Program-made: the position numbers and the translations under genes | Assembly: GCA_947165505.1 (NCBI GenBank) | Contig: CAMVAT010000014.1 | Coordinates: 1-64,000 of the forward strand | Length of the DNA stretch: 64,000 nucleotides | Reading direction: 5' to 3' | From: an uncultured Prevotellaceae bacterium | Lineage (GTDB): Bacteria > Bacteroidota > Bacteroidia > Bacteroidales > Bacteroidaceae | The notes under the pieces: generated by a model | The model's input: the letters and a program-made list of their open reading frames with translations, nothing else | What the model was told of the DNA's origin: nothing | The model's database searches: none | Part shown: piece by piece, positions 43,897-55,204 of the stretch | Layout of the letters: each line of letters opens with the position of its first letter | Position numbering within the stretch: the first letter of the stretch is position 1

Positions 43897-45084
43897 TTAT
43901 TTGATGATATTTTGCTCGACGAAAATCTTTTTCAAGATTTGCACGCCACGCTCCACCTGCTCTTCGGTATGTGTAGCCATGAGCGCGAACCTGACGAGCG
44001 TGTCTTGCGGTGCACAGGCAGGAGGAATGACGGGATTGATGAAGACACCCGCATTGAAAGCGAGTGCTGTGATGAGGAACGTCTTCTCTACATCGCGTAC
44101 ATAAAGCGGTATGATAGGACTCTCGGTATCACCGATTTCGAATCCCTCTTCGCGGAAGCGCTTCAGTGCATAATTGGTCACCTTCCACAGCTTCTCAATG
44201 CGCTCGGGTTCCTGTCTCATGATATGGAGTGCCTCGCGTGCGGCAGCCGTAGCGGCGGGTGTGTTGGACGCGCTGAAGATGTAAGTGCGCACGGTGTGGC
44301 GCAGATAATTGATCGTGTCGAAGTCAGCCGCCACGAAACCACCGATGCTGGCCAGACTCTTGCTGAACGTGCCCATGATGACATCCACCTCGTCGGTCAG
44401 TCCGAAATGGTCGCATACGCCCCGGCCCTCTTTACCGAACACGCCGATGCCATGCGCCTCATCTACGAAGATGGAAGCATTATACTTATGCTTCAGCCGA
44501 ACGATCTCGGGCAGGTTGGCCAAGTCGCCCTCCATGGAGAACACGCCATCCACGACAATCAGCTTGACGGCATTGGGCTCACATTTCTGGAGTTGCCGCT
44601 CCAAGTCTTCCATGTCGTTGTGTTTGTACTTGAGTTGTTTGGCAAACGACAGGCGGCGCCCGTCAACGATGCTGGCATGGTCGCGCTCGTCGCAGATGAT
44701 ATAGTCTTCGCGCCCGCAGATGACCGCCAATACACCGGAATTGACAAAGAAACCCGTAGAGAAGCAAAGGGCATCGTCTTTATGCTCAAACTCAGCCAGT
44801 TCTTTTTCCAATTGGACATGAATGTCGAGTGTGCCGTTGAGGAATCTGCTTCCTGCGCACCCCGAACCGTATTTGTCGAGTGCAGCTTTGGCCGCATCGA
44901 TGATACGTTGGTCGCCCGTAAGTCCTGTATAAGCGTTTGAGCCGAACATCAGCACTTTGTGTCCGCCCATTTCCACCTCAGTACCTTGTTTGCCTGTGAT
45001 GGCCCGAAAATAGGGATAGACACCAGCTTCCATGTATTTCTGCGGCACCCTATAGCTCTTGAATCTTTCTTGTAAAAGTCCCAT
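43897..45084 (-). CDS. spt: Serine palmitoyltransferase
   Basis: A 395-residue PLP enzyme of the alpha-oxoamine synthase family, closest in pattern to Bacteroides serine palmitoyltransferase, which condenses serine with an acyl-CoA to 3-ketosphinganine and starts sphingolipid synthesis. The N-terminus MGLLQERFKSYRVPQKYM, then GVYPYFRAITGKQGTEVEM, is a landmark of this branch. His137 (RDHAS), Asp208 (VDEAHG) and the PLP lysine Lys242 (GTFSKSLASIGG) are present. It could be confused with KBL, but the N-terminus favours SPT. It is divergent from a lipid-kinase-like gene. Confidence 0.92.
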   Translation of the reverse strand: MGLLQERFKSYRVPQKYMEAGVYPYFRAITGKQGTEVEMGGHKVLMFGSNAYTGLTGDQRIIDAAKAALDKYGSGCAGSRFLNGTLDIHVQLEKELAEFEHKDDALCFSTGFFVNSGVLAVICGREDYIICDERDHASIVDGRRLSFAKQLKYKHNDMEDLERQLQKCEPNAVKLIVVDGVFSMEGDLANLPEIVRLKHKYNASIFVDEAHGIGVFGKEGRGVCDHFGLTDEVDVIMGTFSKSLASIGGFVAADFDTINYLRHTVRTYIFSASNTPAATAAAREALHIMRQEPERIEKLWKVTNYALKRFREEGFEIGDTESPIIPLYVRDVEKTFLITALAFNAGVFINPVIPPACAPQDTLVRFALMATHTEEQVERGVQILKKIFVEQNIIK

Positions 45085-45124
45085 TTTTAATAAATTGATT
45101 CAATATATTTTCAAAATTTGGCTG

Positions 45125-45158
45125 CAAATTTACAAAAAAAGGTACATATATCATCAAA
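45125..45158 (-). promoter_or_regulatory. spt promoter
   Basis: Minus-strand TAAATTTG (45132-45125) is a consensus -7 box; TTTG at 45158-45155 lies 22 nt upstream, slightly wider than usual. Confidence 0.6.
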
Positions 45159-45226
45159 AAATACAAAAAATATACTTTTAAAATGAAAAATAGGCAGATA
45201 ATACGTCAAAAAAGGTGCAAAAGGCG

Positions 45227-45234
45227 TAATTTTG
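45227..45234 (+). promoter_or_regulatory. -7 element of the lipid kinase gene
   Basis: TAATTTTG on the plus strand, 33 nt before the ATG at 45268; the -33 box is not evident. The divergent spt promoter lies about 70 nt to the left. Confidence 0.55.
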
Positions 45235-45267
45235 CAGTCGAAAAAATGTTGAAAAGAATCACGTAGA

Positions 45268-46233
45268 ATGAAAATCGTATTCATCCTGAACCCCATCAGC
45301 GGCACTGTCAAAAAAGCCAAGATACCTCAGTTGATAGAGGCTTATCTTGACAAATCGGTCTATACCTATTCTATTTTATATACGGAATACGCCGGTCATG
45401 CCACGAGTCTGGCCCGTGAGGCCAGCGCCGACGGTGCCGACGTCGTGGTGGCGGTGGGCGGCGACGGCACCATCAACGAAGTGGGTTGCGGACTGCTCCA
45501 CACTCCCACCGCGATGGGTATCCTCCCCTGCGGTTCAGGCAACGGCCTTGCCCGTCACCTGTGCATCCCGATGAACCTTCGCAAAGCCATCGAGGTGCTG
45601 AATCTGCATGAGGTGCGTGATTTAGACTATGGCCTCATCAACCAGAAGCCCTTTTTCTGCACCTGCGGCATGGGGTTCGACGCCTTCATCAGCAAGAAGT
45701 TCGCCGATGGCGGCAAGCGTGGCAAGCTGAAATACGTGCAATATGTGTTGCAAGAGGGGTTGCGCTATCCCCCTGAGCACTACGTCATCACCGACGAGCA
45801 TGGCGAGCAGACGCACCACGCCTATCTGGTGTCGTGCGCCAATGCCTCGCAATACGGCAACAACGCATATATCGCCCCGCAGGCCACGATGACCGACGGA
45901 CTGCTGGATGTGATTATCATGTCAAAGTTTGGTGTCTTAGGCGCCCCCGAAGTGAGTTTCGACATGATGAACAAGACGTTAGACCGCAGCAACAGGGTAC
46001 AGACATTTCGCACCAACAAGTTGCATATCCACCGCGAGAATCCCGGTCCTGTTCATTTCGATGGCGACCCGGTGATGATGGGCACAGAGATAGACATAGA
46101 ATTGGTGAGCAAAGGCATCAAGATGCTGATCAACCCCGTGGTAGAAAGCAAAGGTCATCGTCCGAACGGACTGCAAAAGGCCGTATGCTATCTGCTGAAT
46201 GGTTTGAGCCTGCATAAGAAGGAAAGACACTAA
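45268..46233 (+). CDS. Diacylglycerol/sphingoid-type lipid kinase
   Basis: A 321-residue member of the DAGK/sphingosine kinase/YegS superfamily. NPISGTVKKAK near the start and VVAVGGDGTINEVGCGL are the ATP-binding signature; LPCGSGNGLARHL and a C-terminal beta domain (YLVSCANASQYGNN, then HFDGDPVMMG) complete the fold. It would phosphorylate a lipid alcohol at the inner face of the membrane. It is divergent from serine palmitoyltransferase with a 183-bp shared control region, so a sphingoid base or ceramide substrate is a reasonable guess. Diacylglycerol remains possible. Confidence 0.87.
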   Translation: MKIVFILNPISGTVKKAKIPQLIEAYLDKSVYTYSILYTEYAGHATSLAREASADGADVVVAVGGDGTINEVGCGLLHTPTAMGILPCGSGNGLARHLCIPMNLRKAIEVLNLHEVRDLDYGLINQKPFFCTCGMGFDAFISKKFADGGKRGKLKYVQYVLQEGLRYPPEHYVITDEHGEQTHHAYLVSCANASQYGNNAYIAPQATMTDGLLDVIIMSKFGVLGAPEVSFDMMNKTLDRSNRVQTFRTNKLHIHRENPGPVHFDGDPVMMGTEIDIELVSKGIKMLINPVVESKGHRPNGLQKAVCYLLNGLSLHKKERH

Positions 46234-46242
46234 AAAAAGGTC

Positions 46243-46950
46243 TTACAAATAGAACTCAGAAGTCAAAGATTGATACCATGGAGAACGTGCGCCTGGCGGT
46301 TCTTCAAGGACGGTCGTTTGCAGGAAAACTTGTTCTACTTTTTGTTTAGAGAATCTCATTAAGCACCTTTTAGGCAATTTATTACCATTGGTTTTCACCA
46401 TGCAGCACTCATTGAGGAAGAGACCTGCCATGTATGCCTCAGCCTCGACAAGATTTTTCATATCAGCCGGGATGATGAGCGAGAATGACCCTTGAGCCGA
46501 CAGAAGACTCGCGCCGACCTGCATCAAGCGTGGAAACGTCAACGAACCGGCATGCCGGGCCATGGCGCGTTTGGCATCAGGATTTTTCAGTGCATCGACA
46601 AAAAACGGAGGGTTGCACACGATGGCGTCGAAAGAGAGAGAGCCGTTGTTCTCGGCCCAGTCGCACACATCGCCGGCCACGACCCGCACCCGCTCTTTGA
46701 ATGGAGAGCGGTCCACATTCTCCTGCGCCTGCCCGGCAGCCATGCGGTCGATCTCGATGGCCGTGACGGAGGCATTTTTGAATCGTTGCGCCATCATCAA
46801 GGCCACCAGCCCTGTACCGGTGCCGATATCGAGGATATGCACCCCTCCGGCCGCCCATGCGCCGAGCAGCACCCCGTCGGTGCCCACCTTCATGGCGCAT
46901 CGGTCGTGCCAAACCGTGAATTGCTTGAATTTGAAATAGATATTAGCCAT
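46243..46950 (-). CDS. trmN6: tRNA1(Val) adenine-37 N6-methyltransferase
   Basis: A 235-residue SAM-dependent methyltransferase of the YfiC/TrmN6 family, methylating A37 of tRNA-Val1. It begins with KFKQFTVWHDRCAMKVGTDGVLLGAWA, typical of the family. Motif I is LDIGTGTGLVALMMAQR, and the catalytic NPPF motif lies in IVCNPPFFVDAL. Length is normal. It is convergent with the lipid kinase gene (9-nt gap) and divergent from lon. Confidence 0.93.
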   Translation of the reverse strand: MANIYFKFKQFTVWHDRCAMKVGTDGVLLGAWAAGGVHILDIGTGTGLVALMMAQRFKNASVTAIEIDRMAAGQAQENVDRSPFKERVRVVAGDVCDWAENNGSLSFDAIVCNPPFFVDALKNPDAKRAMARHAGSLTFPRLMQVGASLLSAQGSFSLIIPADMKNLVEAEAYMAGLFLNECCMVKTNGNKLPKRCLMRFSKQKVEQVFLQTTVLEEPPGARSPWYQSLTSEFYL

Positions 46951-46958
46951 AGCAAATG

Positions 46959-46966
46959 CAAAAATA
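46959..46966 (-). promoter_or_regulatory. -7 element of trmN6
   Basis: TATTTTTG on the minus strand just 9 nt before the ATG, which would give an almost leaderless transcript. Confidence 0.4.
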
Positions 46967-47041
46967 CACTAAATGAATCAAATAAGCATGATAAAAATCA
47001 AAAAATTGAGCCATACATTCGTCTGAATGGTATAAAATGAG

Positions 47042-47049
47042 TAATTTTG
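47042..47049 (+). promoter_or_regulatory. -7 element of lon
   Basis: TAATTTTG on the plus strand, 21 nt before the lon ATG at 47071. It overlaps the TTG at 47047 that would otherwise be an upstream start, so that start is unlikely. Confidence 0.65.
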
Positions 47050-47070
47050 CAGTCCGATTTGAAAAAGAAG

Positions 47071-49539
47071 ATGGATAGAAATCAGAATAACCCCTTTCAA
47101 ATGATTGCCGACTACGACGGCGACATCGAATCCTTGTTTGACATGAAGGTCGATGGCGACATCCCCATATTGACAACGCGCAATATGGTGCTGTTTCCCG
47201 GCGTCATCTCGCCCATCCTTGTGGGTCGTCCTGCCAGCATGAAGCTGATACAGAAAGTACAGGGTCAAGACCATCAAGTGATAGGCATTTTTTGTCAGCG
47301 CGACTCATCGATAGACACCCCATCCGCCAATGATTTGTTCGACTATGGCGTCTATGCCCGTGTCATCCGAGTGCTGGAAATACCAGGACCCGGCCAGACC
47401 ACCAACCTGACCGCCATCGTCCAGGGTCTGGGCCGTTGCCATCTGTTGTCGGTGAAGAAGACGCGCCCCTATTTCGTCGGCACCACAGAGCCCGCCCCCG
47501 AAGTGTTCCCTTCGGAGAAAGACCGCGAATACAAGGCAGCCATTGAGGACCTGCGCACGCTGAGCACCGAATTTGTTCACAAGAACGAGGAGTTGCCCGA
47601 CGAGTCGGTATTTGCCCTGAGCAACATCACCAACAATATCATCGCCCTGAACTTCATCAGTTCGAACATGCCTTTCGACATCATCGACAAGATGTCGCTC
47701 TTGCGCTGCACCGACCTGAAGCAACGCGTGTTTGAAGCCTTGAAAGTGATGAATAAAGAGCTGCAGTTGCTCGACCTGAAGCAAGACATACGCAGCAAGA
47801 CCCGTTTGGACCTTGACGAGCAGCAGCGCGAGTATTTCCTGCAGCAGCAGATCAAGAACATCAAAGAAGAGCTTGGCAATGGCGAGGGTTCGCCCGAGCG
47901 CGCCGAACTGATAGAAAAGAGCAAAGGCAAGAAATGGTCGGAAGAAGTCAACCGCGTGTTTCTCAAGGAGTTAGACAAACTCGACACGATCAATCCGCAA
48001 AGTCCCGACTATAGTCTTCTGCTCACATACCTGCAGATGATGGTTGATCTGCCATGGGGCGAATATACGACCGACGACCTCAACCTGAAACGTGCCGAGC
48101 GCATCCTCAACCACGACCATTACGGCATGGAGAAAGTAAAAGAGCGCATTTTGGAGCACATCGCCGTGCTGTCGCTGCGCGGCGACCTGAAGTCGCCCAT
48201 CCTCTGCCTGTACGGTCCTCCGGGAGTGGGCAAGACCAGCTTAGGCAAGAGCATCGCCTCGGCCATGAAGCGCAAATATGTGCGCATGTCGCTTGGCGGC
48301 TTGCACGACGAGTCAGAGATTCGCGGTCATCGCCGCACCTACGTGGGAGCCATGCCCGGCCGTATCATCAAAGGCATCCAGAAAGCCGGCTCCTCCAACC
48401 CCGTGTTCATCTTAGACGAGATAGACAAGGTGACGCAGCACACCATCAACGGCGACCCGTCGTCGGCCCTTCTTGAGGTGTTAGACCCCGAGCAGAACAA
48501 TGCCTTTCACGACAATTACCTCGACGTGGACTACGACCTGTCGAAGGTGCTGTTTATCGCCACCGCCAACGACCTGAACACCATCCCCCGTCCGCTGCTG
48601 GACCGCATGGAGATCATCGAGGTGAGCGGTTACATCACCGAGGAGAAGATAGAGATAGCCAAGCGCCATCTCATCCCCCGCGAGTTGGCCAACACGGGAT
48701 TGGACACCCTGCAACCCAAGCCCACCTTCCAGAAGAGCGCGATAGAGAAAATCATCGAGCAATACACCCGTGAAAGTGGTGTGCGGCAATTAGAGAAGCA
48801 GATCAATAAATCCCTTCGCAAGTTAGCCTTCATGAAGGCCCGCGACGGAGAGTTGCCCTACGACAAAGTGACACCCGAGAAGTTGGCCGACCTGCTGGGC
48901 AAGCCCCCATACTACCGCGACATCTATCAAGGCAACGACTATGCCGGCGTGGTGACAGGTCTGGCATGGACCAGTGTGGGCGGCGAGATCCTCTTCATAG
49001 AGACCTCGCTGAGCAAGGGCAAGAGCGGCAAGTTGACGCTAACCGGCAATCTGGGAGACGTGATGAAAGAGTCGGCCGTGATCGCATTGGAATATGTGAA
49101 AGCGCATATCGACCGGCTGGGTGTTGACTACCGCATCTTCAACCAGTGGAACATCCACATCCATGTGCCCGAGGGGGCGACGCCCAAAGACGGTCCCTCG
49201 GCAGGTATCACCATAGCCACGAGCATCGCCTCGGCCCTGACACAGCGCAAGGTACGCAAGAACACCGCCATGACGGGCGAGATCACGCTCCGCGGCAAAG
49301 TGCTTCCCGTGGGCGGCATCAAAGAGAAGATCCTGGCCGCCAAGCGCGCCGGCATCACCGACATTGTGATGTGCAGCGCCAATAAGAAAGACATCGACGA
49401 GATACCGGCTATTTACCTGTCGGGCGTGACCTTCCACTACGTGGAGAACGTGCAGGACGTGTGGGATTTCGCCTTGACCGACGAGCTTGTGTCGCACCCT
49501 GTGAACTTTACGATAGAAGAAGAGAGCCATGACCTTTGA
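47071..49539 (+). CDS. lon: ATP-dependent protease Lon
   Basis: An 822-residue LonA protease. The N-terminal substrate-binding domain (about 30-235, [18 protein letters not shown]) is followed by the AAA+ domain with Walker [10 protein letters not shown] at 382-390 and FILDEIDKV. The protease domain has the catalytic Ser in [10 protein letters not shown] (near residue 720) and the Lys in [14 protein letters not shown] (about 40 residues later). I start at ATG 47071, after the promoter -7 box. Cytoplasmic quality-control protease. Its stop overlaps the tgt start by 11 nt. Confidence 0.97.
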   Translation: MDRNQNNPFQMIADYDGDIESLFDMKVDGDIPILTTRNMVLFPGVISPILVGRPASMKLIQKVQGQDHQVIGIFCQRDSSIDTPSANDLFDYGVYARVIRVLEIPGPGQTTNLTAIVQGLGRCHLLSVKKTRPYFVGTTEPAPEVFPSEKDREYKAAIEDLRTLSTEFVHKNEELPDESVFALSNITNNIIALNFISSNMPFDIIDKMSLLRCTDLKQRVFEALKVMNKELQLLDLKQDIRSKTRLDLDEQQREYFLQQQIKNIKEELGNGEGSPERAELIEKSKGKKWSEEVNRVFLKELDKLDTINPQSPDYSLLLTYLQMMVDLPWGEYTTDDLNLKRAERILNHDHYGMEKVKERILEHIAVLSLRGDLKSPILCLYGPPGVGKTSLGKSIASAMKRKYVRMSLGGLHDESEIRGHRRTYVGAMPGRIIKGIQKAGSSNPVFILDEIDKVTQHTINGDPSSALLEVLDPEQNNAFHDNYLDVDYDLSKVLFIATANDLNTIPRPLLDRMEIIEVSGYITEEKIEIAKRHLIPRELANTGLDTLQPKPTFQKSAIEKIIEQYTRESGVRQLEKQINKSLRKLAFMKARDGELPYDKVTPEKLADLLGKPPYYRDIYQGNDYAGVVTGLAWTSVGGEILFIETSLSKGKSGKLTLTGNLGDVMKESAVIALEYVKAHIDRLGVDYRIFNQWNIHIHVPEGATPKDGPSAGITIATSIASALTQRKVRKNTAMTGEITLRGKVLPVGGIKEKILAAKRAGITDIVMCSANKKDIDEIPAIYLSGVTFHYVENVQDVWDFALTDELVSHPVNFTIEEESHDL

Positions 49540-50656
49540 GTTGCAGCACCAAGACCCCATGTCGGATGCCCGCGCTGGCGAGCTGACGACCGATCATGGC
49601 AAGATACAGACCCCCATCTTCATGCCCGTAGGCACATGCGGCAGCGTGAAAGGTGTGCATTTCAGCGAATTGCGCGAGCAGGTGAAGGCCCAAATCATCT
49701 TAGGCAACACCTACCATCTGTATCTCCGTCCGGGATTAGACACGCTGCGGCGTGCCGGCGGCCTGCACCGTTTCAACACCTGGGACCGGCCCATCCTGAC
49801 CGACTCCGGCGGCTTTCAGGTTTTCTCGCTGACCGGCATCCGCAAGTTGCGCGAAGAGGGCTGTGAGTTCCGTTCACATATCGACGGGTCGAAACACTTC
49901 TTCACCCCCGAGAATGTGATGGACACCGAGCGCATCATCGGAGCCGACATCATGATGGCCTTCGACGAATGCCCCCCGGGCGAGAGTGACTACAGCTATG
50001 CCAAGAAGAGCCTGACCCTGACCCAGCACTGGCTGGACCGCTGTGTGAAGCGTTTTGAGGAGACCAGTCCCCTGTATGGTTACCGTCAGAGCCTGTTCCC
50101 CATCGTTCAGGGTTGCACATATAAAGACCTGCGCCGTGAAGCCGCCAAGCATGTGGCCGACAAGGGTGCCGACGGCAACGCCATCGGCGGTCTGGCCGTA
50201 GGCGAGCCCACCGAGGTGATGTACGAGATGATCGAGGTAGTGAACGAGATATTGCCCAAGGACAAGCCCCGCTATCTGATGGGTGTGGGCACGCCCCAGA
50301 ACATCCTTGAGGCCATCGAGCGCGGCGTGGATATGTTCGACTGTGTGATGCCCACGCGCAACGGCCGCAACGCCATGCTCTTCACCTACCAAGGCACGAT
50401 GAACATGCGCAATAAGAAATGGGAGAACGACTTCAGCCCCATCGACCCGGAGGGTTGCGACATCGACCGCCTGCACAGCAAAGCCTACCTGCACCATCTG
50501 TTTAAGGCACAAGAGCTACTGGCCATGCAGATAGCCAGCATCCACAATCTGGCGTTCTACCTGCGCTTGGTGGGCGATGCGCGTCAGCACATCATCGCCG
50601 GCGATTTCGTGGCATGGAAGCGCAGTGTGATTGACGCTCTTGGTCGGCGCGTATAA
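49529..50656 (+). CDS. tgt: Queuine tRNA-ribosyltransferase, zinc motif degenerate
   Basis: A 375-residue tRNA-guanine transglycosylase, exchanging G34 for a queuosine precursor in GUN tRNAs. Substrate residues Asp92 (TDSGGFQVFSL) and the nucleophile Asp271 (MFDCVMPTRNGRNA) are present, and the length fits. However, the usual CxCxxC zinc cluster before AYLHH is replaced by GCDIDRLHS (309-317), leaving only Cys310; His322/His323 remain. The fold is probably kept without bound zinc or with altered ligands. It overlaps lon by 11 nt, and the permease gene follows. Confidence 0.94.
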   Translation: MTFELQHQDPMSDARAGELTTDHGKIQTPIFMPVGTCGSVKGVHFSELREQVKAQIILGNTYHLYLRPGLDTLRRAGGLHRFNTWDRPILTDSGGFQVFSLTGIRKLREEGCEFRSHIDGSKHFFTPENVMDTERIIGADIMMAFDECPPGESDYSYAKKSLTLTQHWLDRCVKRFEETSPLYGYRQSLFPIVQGCTYKDLRREAAKHVADKGADGNAIGGLAVGEPTEVMYEMIEVVNEILPKDKPRYLMGVGTPQNILEAIERGVDMFDCVMPTRNGRNAMLFTYQGTMNMRNKKWENDFSPIDPEGCDIDRLHSKAYLHHLFKAQELLAMQIASIHNLAFYLRLVGDARQHIIAGDFVAWKRSVIDALGRRV

Positions 50657-50675
50657 CCAAAGACAACTATCGACG

Positions 50676-51884
50676 ATGAGCAAGCTTTTCTCCATTCTAT
50701 CCGCCGTATGGCAATCGCTGCGAGGCGCATTCTCGTGGCTTCGCCGTCATGTGTCGGGTCTGGGCCGCTATCTGGGCTGGCTCAACCCCGGCCGCTATAT
50801 CAACAAGATAGACTGGTATATCATCCGTAAGTTTATCGGCACCTATATCTTTGCCATCGCGCTCATTATCTCTATCTCCATTGTCTTTGACGTGAACGAG
50901 AATCTGGCCAAGTTTTCACAGTATCATGCCCCGCTGAGTGCTATCGTCTTCGACTACTACGCCAATTTCGTTCCCTACTTCGCCAATCTGTTCAGCGCCC
51001 TGTTTGTCTTTATCGCCGTCATCTTCTTCACGTCGAAGTTGGCAGGCAACTCAGAGATTATCGCGATGCTGGCCGCTGGCATCTCGTTCAAGCGCCTGAT
51101 GCGCCCCTACATGATATCATGTGTGCTCATCTCTGCCTTGAGCTATTATCTGAGCGCCTACGTGATACCCCATGGCACCGTGATACGCCAGAACTTCGAG
51201 ACGCTATACAAGAACAAGAAGAAGAACACGGCGGCCGAGAATGTGCAGCTACAAGTAGGCGACGGCGTCATCGCCTACATACAATATTATGACAACACGA
51301 TGAAGAAAGGCTACGGTTTCTGTCTGTATAAATTCGAGAACAAGAAGCTGATGAGCCACATGACCGCCTCGGAGATACAATACGACACCATCTCCGACTC
51401 TAAGAACCACTGGACAGCCTACAACTGGACCATCCGCGACCTGAAGGGGTTGCGTGAAGACATCACTCGCGGCGCGAAAAGAGACACCACCATACTGATG
51501 GAGCCTACCGACCTGGTCTATTCCAAAGGACAGCAAGAGACCTTTACCAGTCCGCAGCTGCATGAGTATATCAGCAAGCAGCAGAGCCGCGGTTCTACCA
51601 ACGTGGTGCAGTATGAAGTAGAATACCATAAGCGTATCGCCTCGTCGTTTGCGTCATTCATCTTGACGACCATCGGTTTCTCCTTATCATCACGCAAGCG
51701 CAAGGGAGGCATGGGCATGTATTTAGGTATCGGCCTGGCACTGAGTTTCACCTATATTATGTTGCAGACCGTGTCGGCCACCTTTGCCATTAAGGCCGAC
51801 TGGCCTCCCGTGTTGGCGGCATGGATGCCCAATATCATATTTGCTCTGATAGCCTACTACTGTTACCGCAAGGCGCCCAATTGA
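50676..51884 (+). CDS. LptF/LptG-family lipopolysaccharide export permease
   Basis: A 402-residue YjgP/YjgQ-family membrane protein, a permease of the LPS transport ABC complex (LptB2FG). The ATG at 50676 is chosen; the longer ORF begins within tgt. An N-terminal extension of about 40 residues precedes IDWYIIRKFIGTYIFAIALIISISIV (first helices; split as seen). Three helices, a large periplasmic beta domain (about 150-310) and three C-terminal helices match the family. Whether it is LptF or LptG cannot be decided from this gene alone. Confidence 0.9.
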   Translation: MSKLFSILSAVWQSLRGAFSWLRRHVSGLGRYLGWLNPGRYINKIDWYIIRKFIGTYIFAIALIISISIVFDVNENLAKFSQYHAPLSAIVFDYYANFVPYFANLFSALFVFIAVIFFTSKLAGNSEIIAMLAAGISFKRLMRPYMISCVLISALSYYLSAYVIPHGTVIRQNFETLYKNKKKNTAAENVQLQVGDGVIAYIQYYDNTMKKGYGFCLYKFENKKLMSHMTASEIQYDTISDSKNHWTAYNWTIRDLKGLREDITRGAKRDTTILMEPTDLVYSKGQQETFTSPQLHEYISKQQSRGSTNVVQYEVEYHKRIASSFASFILTTIGFSLSSRKRKGGMGMYLGIGLALSFTYIMLQTVSATFAIKADWPPVLAAWMPNIIFALIAYYCYRKAPN

Positions 51885-52011
51885 CGGTCAGACGGTGACA
51901 GTAGTCGATGAAACAATGGCCGTCAAGACAGTCCAGCGGAGGAAAACAGCTGAAACTAAAGTAACCAAGCAACTAAAGAAATCTACGAATTGAAGGAAAA
52001 AACAAAGAATT

Positions 52012-53457
<1,446 letters not shown>

Positions 53458-53507
53458 CGACGATCGTTGTCATCATACTTTCAGACCTCAGCTGACGAAC
53501 CCACAAC

Positions 53508-53542
53508 CATCCCCTGCCCGGCTCCATGCCGTGCGGGGGATG
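53508..53542 (+). terminator. GC-rich hairpin after the DEAD-box gene
   Basis: CATCCCC (53508-53514) pairs with GGGGATG (53536-53542), and the inner arms pair with two mismatches around TCCAT. There is no strong T tract, so it is a weak terminator or a stability hairpin. The A-rich stretch 53560-53655 up to the next promoter holds no gene. Confidence 0.45.
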
Positions 53543-53655
53543 ATTTGATAACCGTTCAAAATGTTGAGAAAAGAAGCAAAAAAGCATAAAAAAGTAAGAA
53601 AAACAAAGAAAAAGTGACATTTTTCTATATTTTTATCATTTTTTCTTTCAAAAAG

Positions 53656-53686
53656 TTTGGTAGTTTCAAGAATGTGTGTAACTTTG
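53656..53686 (+). promoter_or_regulatory. gdhA promoter
   Basis: TTTG (53656-53659), 19 nt, TAACTTTG (53679-53686): a consensus Bacteroidota promoter, giving a leader of about 65 nt before the ATG at 53757. Confidence 0.85.
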
Positions 53687-53756
53687 CACGCGAAAATAAA
53701 AACATTCCAGGAAAAAGGTATATAGAGTTTTTCATTTTTAAATAAGTAAAAAGATT

Positions 53757-55091
53757 ATGAATGCAGCTAAAGTAATTGAGAATCTGAAACAGCGATTCCC
53801 CAACGAGCCTGAATACATCCAGGCCGTGAGTCAGGTATTAGGAACCATCGAAGAGGAGTACAACAAGCACCCCGAGTTTGACCGTGCCAACCTCATCGAG
53901 CGTCTCTGCATTCCAGACCGTCTGGTGCAATTCCGTGTGACCTGGACGGACGACAAGGGTAACGTACAGACGAACATGGGCTATCGTGTGCAGCACAACA
54001 ACGCCATTGGCCCGTACAAAGGCGGCATCCGCTATCACGCCTCTGTGAACCTCTCGATTTTGAAGTTCCTCGCCTTCGAGCAGACATTCAAGAACTCACT
54101 GACCACCCTGCCGATGGGCGGTGCCAAAGGCGGTAGCGACTTCTCGCCCCGCGGCAAGTCTAACGCTGAAGTGATGCGTTTCTGCCAGGCCTTCATGACC
54201 GAGCTGTATCGTCACATCGGTCCTGACGAGGATGTGCCCGCAGGCGATATCGGTGTGGGCGGCCGCGAAGTGGCCTACATGTTTGGCATGTATAAGAAAC
54301 TGACCCACCAGTGGAACGGCGTGCTGACCGGCAAGGGTCTGGAGTTCGGCGGTTCGCTGATCCGTCCCGAGGCTACCGGCTACGGCAATGTGTATTTCCT
54401 CTGCAACATGCTCGCCACCCGCGGTGAGAGCATCAAGGGCAAGACCATCCTGGTGTCTGGCGCCGGCAACGTGGCCCAATATACCGTAGAGAAATGTATC
54501 GAACTGGGCGGCAAGGTCGTGACCATGTCAGATTCCGACGGTTACATTTACGATCCGGACGGCATCGACCGCGAGAAGCTGGACTACATCATGGAGCTGA
54601 AGAACGTGGAGCGCGGCCGCATCAAGGAATATGCCGAGCAGTATGGTGTGAAATATGTGGAAGGCAAGAAGCCCTGGTTTGAGAAAGCCGACATCGCCCT
54701 GCCCTCTGCCACCCAGAACGAGATCAACGAAGAGGCAGCCAAGGCCCTTGTAGCCAACGGTGTGATCGCCGTGAGCGAAGGTGCCAACATGCCCACCACG
54801 CCCGAGGCCATCAAAGTGTTCCAGGATGCCAAGATTCTTTACTCTCCGGGTAAGGCAGCCAATGCCGGCGGTGTGTCGGTGTCGGGCTTGGAGATGAGCC
54901 AGAACTCAGAGCGTCTGCGCTGGAGCCGCGAGGAAGTGGATCAGAAGTTGCACGACATCATGAACGACATCCACGCCAACTGCGTGAAGTACGGCACCGA
55001 GGAAGACGGCTACATCAACTATGTGAAGGGTGCCAACATCGCCGGATTCCTGAAAGTGGCCAAAGCCATGATGGCACAAGGCATTGTCTAA
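53757..55091 (+). CDS. gdhA: Hexameric glutamate dehydrogenase
   Basis: A 444-residue glutamate dehydrogenase, interconverting 2-oxoglutarate plus ammonia and glutamate; a main ammonium-assimilation enzyme in Bacteroidota. Catalytic region: GYRVQHNNAIGPYKGGIRYH, then LPMGGAKGGSDFSPRGKS with the active lysine. The dinucleotide-binding domain begins GKTILVSGAGNVAQY. The length (444) fits the E. coli-type hexameric class. It is monocistronic with a consensus promoter and a strong terminator. Cofactor preference is not certain from sequence. Confidence 0.96.
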   Translation: MNAAKVIENLKQRFPNEPEYIQAVSQVLGTIEEEYNKHPEFDRANLIERLCIPDRLVQFRVTWTDDKGNVQTNMGYRVQHNNAIGPYKGGIRYHASVNLSILKFLAFEQTFKNSLTTLPMGGAKGGSDFSPRGKSNAEVMRFCQAFMTELYRHIGPDEDVPAGDIGVGGREVAYMFGMYKKLTHQWNGVLTGKGLEFGGSLIRPEATGYGNVYFLCNMLATRGESIKGKTILVSGAGNVAQYTVEKCIELGGKVVTMSDSDGYIYDPDGIDREKLDYIMELKNVERGRIKEYAEQYGVKYVEGKKPWFEKADIALPSATQNEINEEAAKALVANGVIAVSEGANMPTTPEAIKVFQDAKILYSPGKAANAGGVSVSGLEMSQNSERLRWSREEVDQKLHDIMNDIHANCVKYGTEEDGYINYVKGANIAGFLKVAKAMMAQGIV

Positions 55092-55119
55092 CAAGCCGAT
55101 AAAAACCATAGCTTATAAC

Positions 55120-55158
55120 AAATCCGCGAGGCACATACCTCGCGGATTTATATTTTTT
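55120..55158 (+). terminator. Rho-independent terminator of gdhA
   Basis: A perfect 12-bp stem (55120-55131 with 55138-55149) with a 6-nt loop, followed by TATATTTTTTG. Confidence 0.92.
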
Positions 55159-55204
55159 GTCAGAAGACAAAAAGGAAATGCTAATAGATGCCGATCATGT
55201 TGTT

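Noticed and set aside
47047..47070. Upstream TTG start for lon
   Set aside because: It overlaps the promoter -7 box; the ATG at 47071 gives the usual N-terminus.
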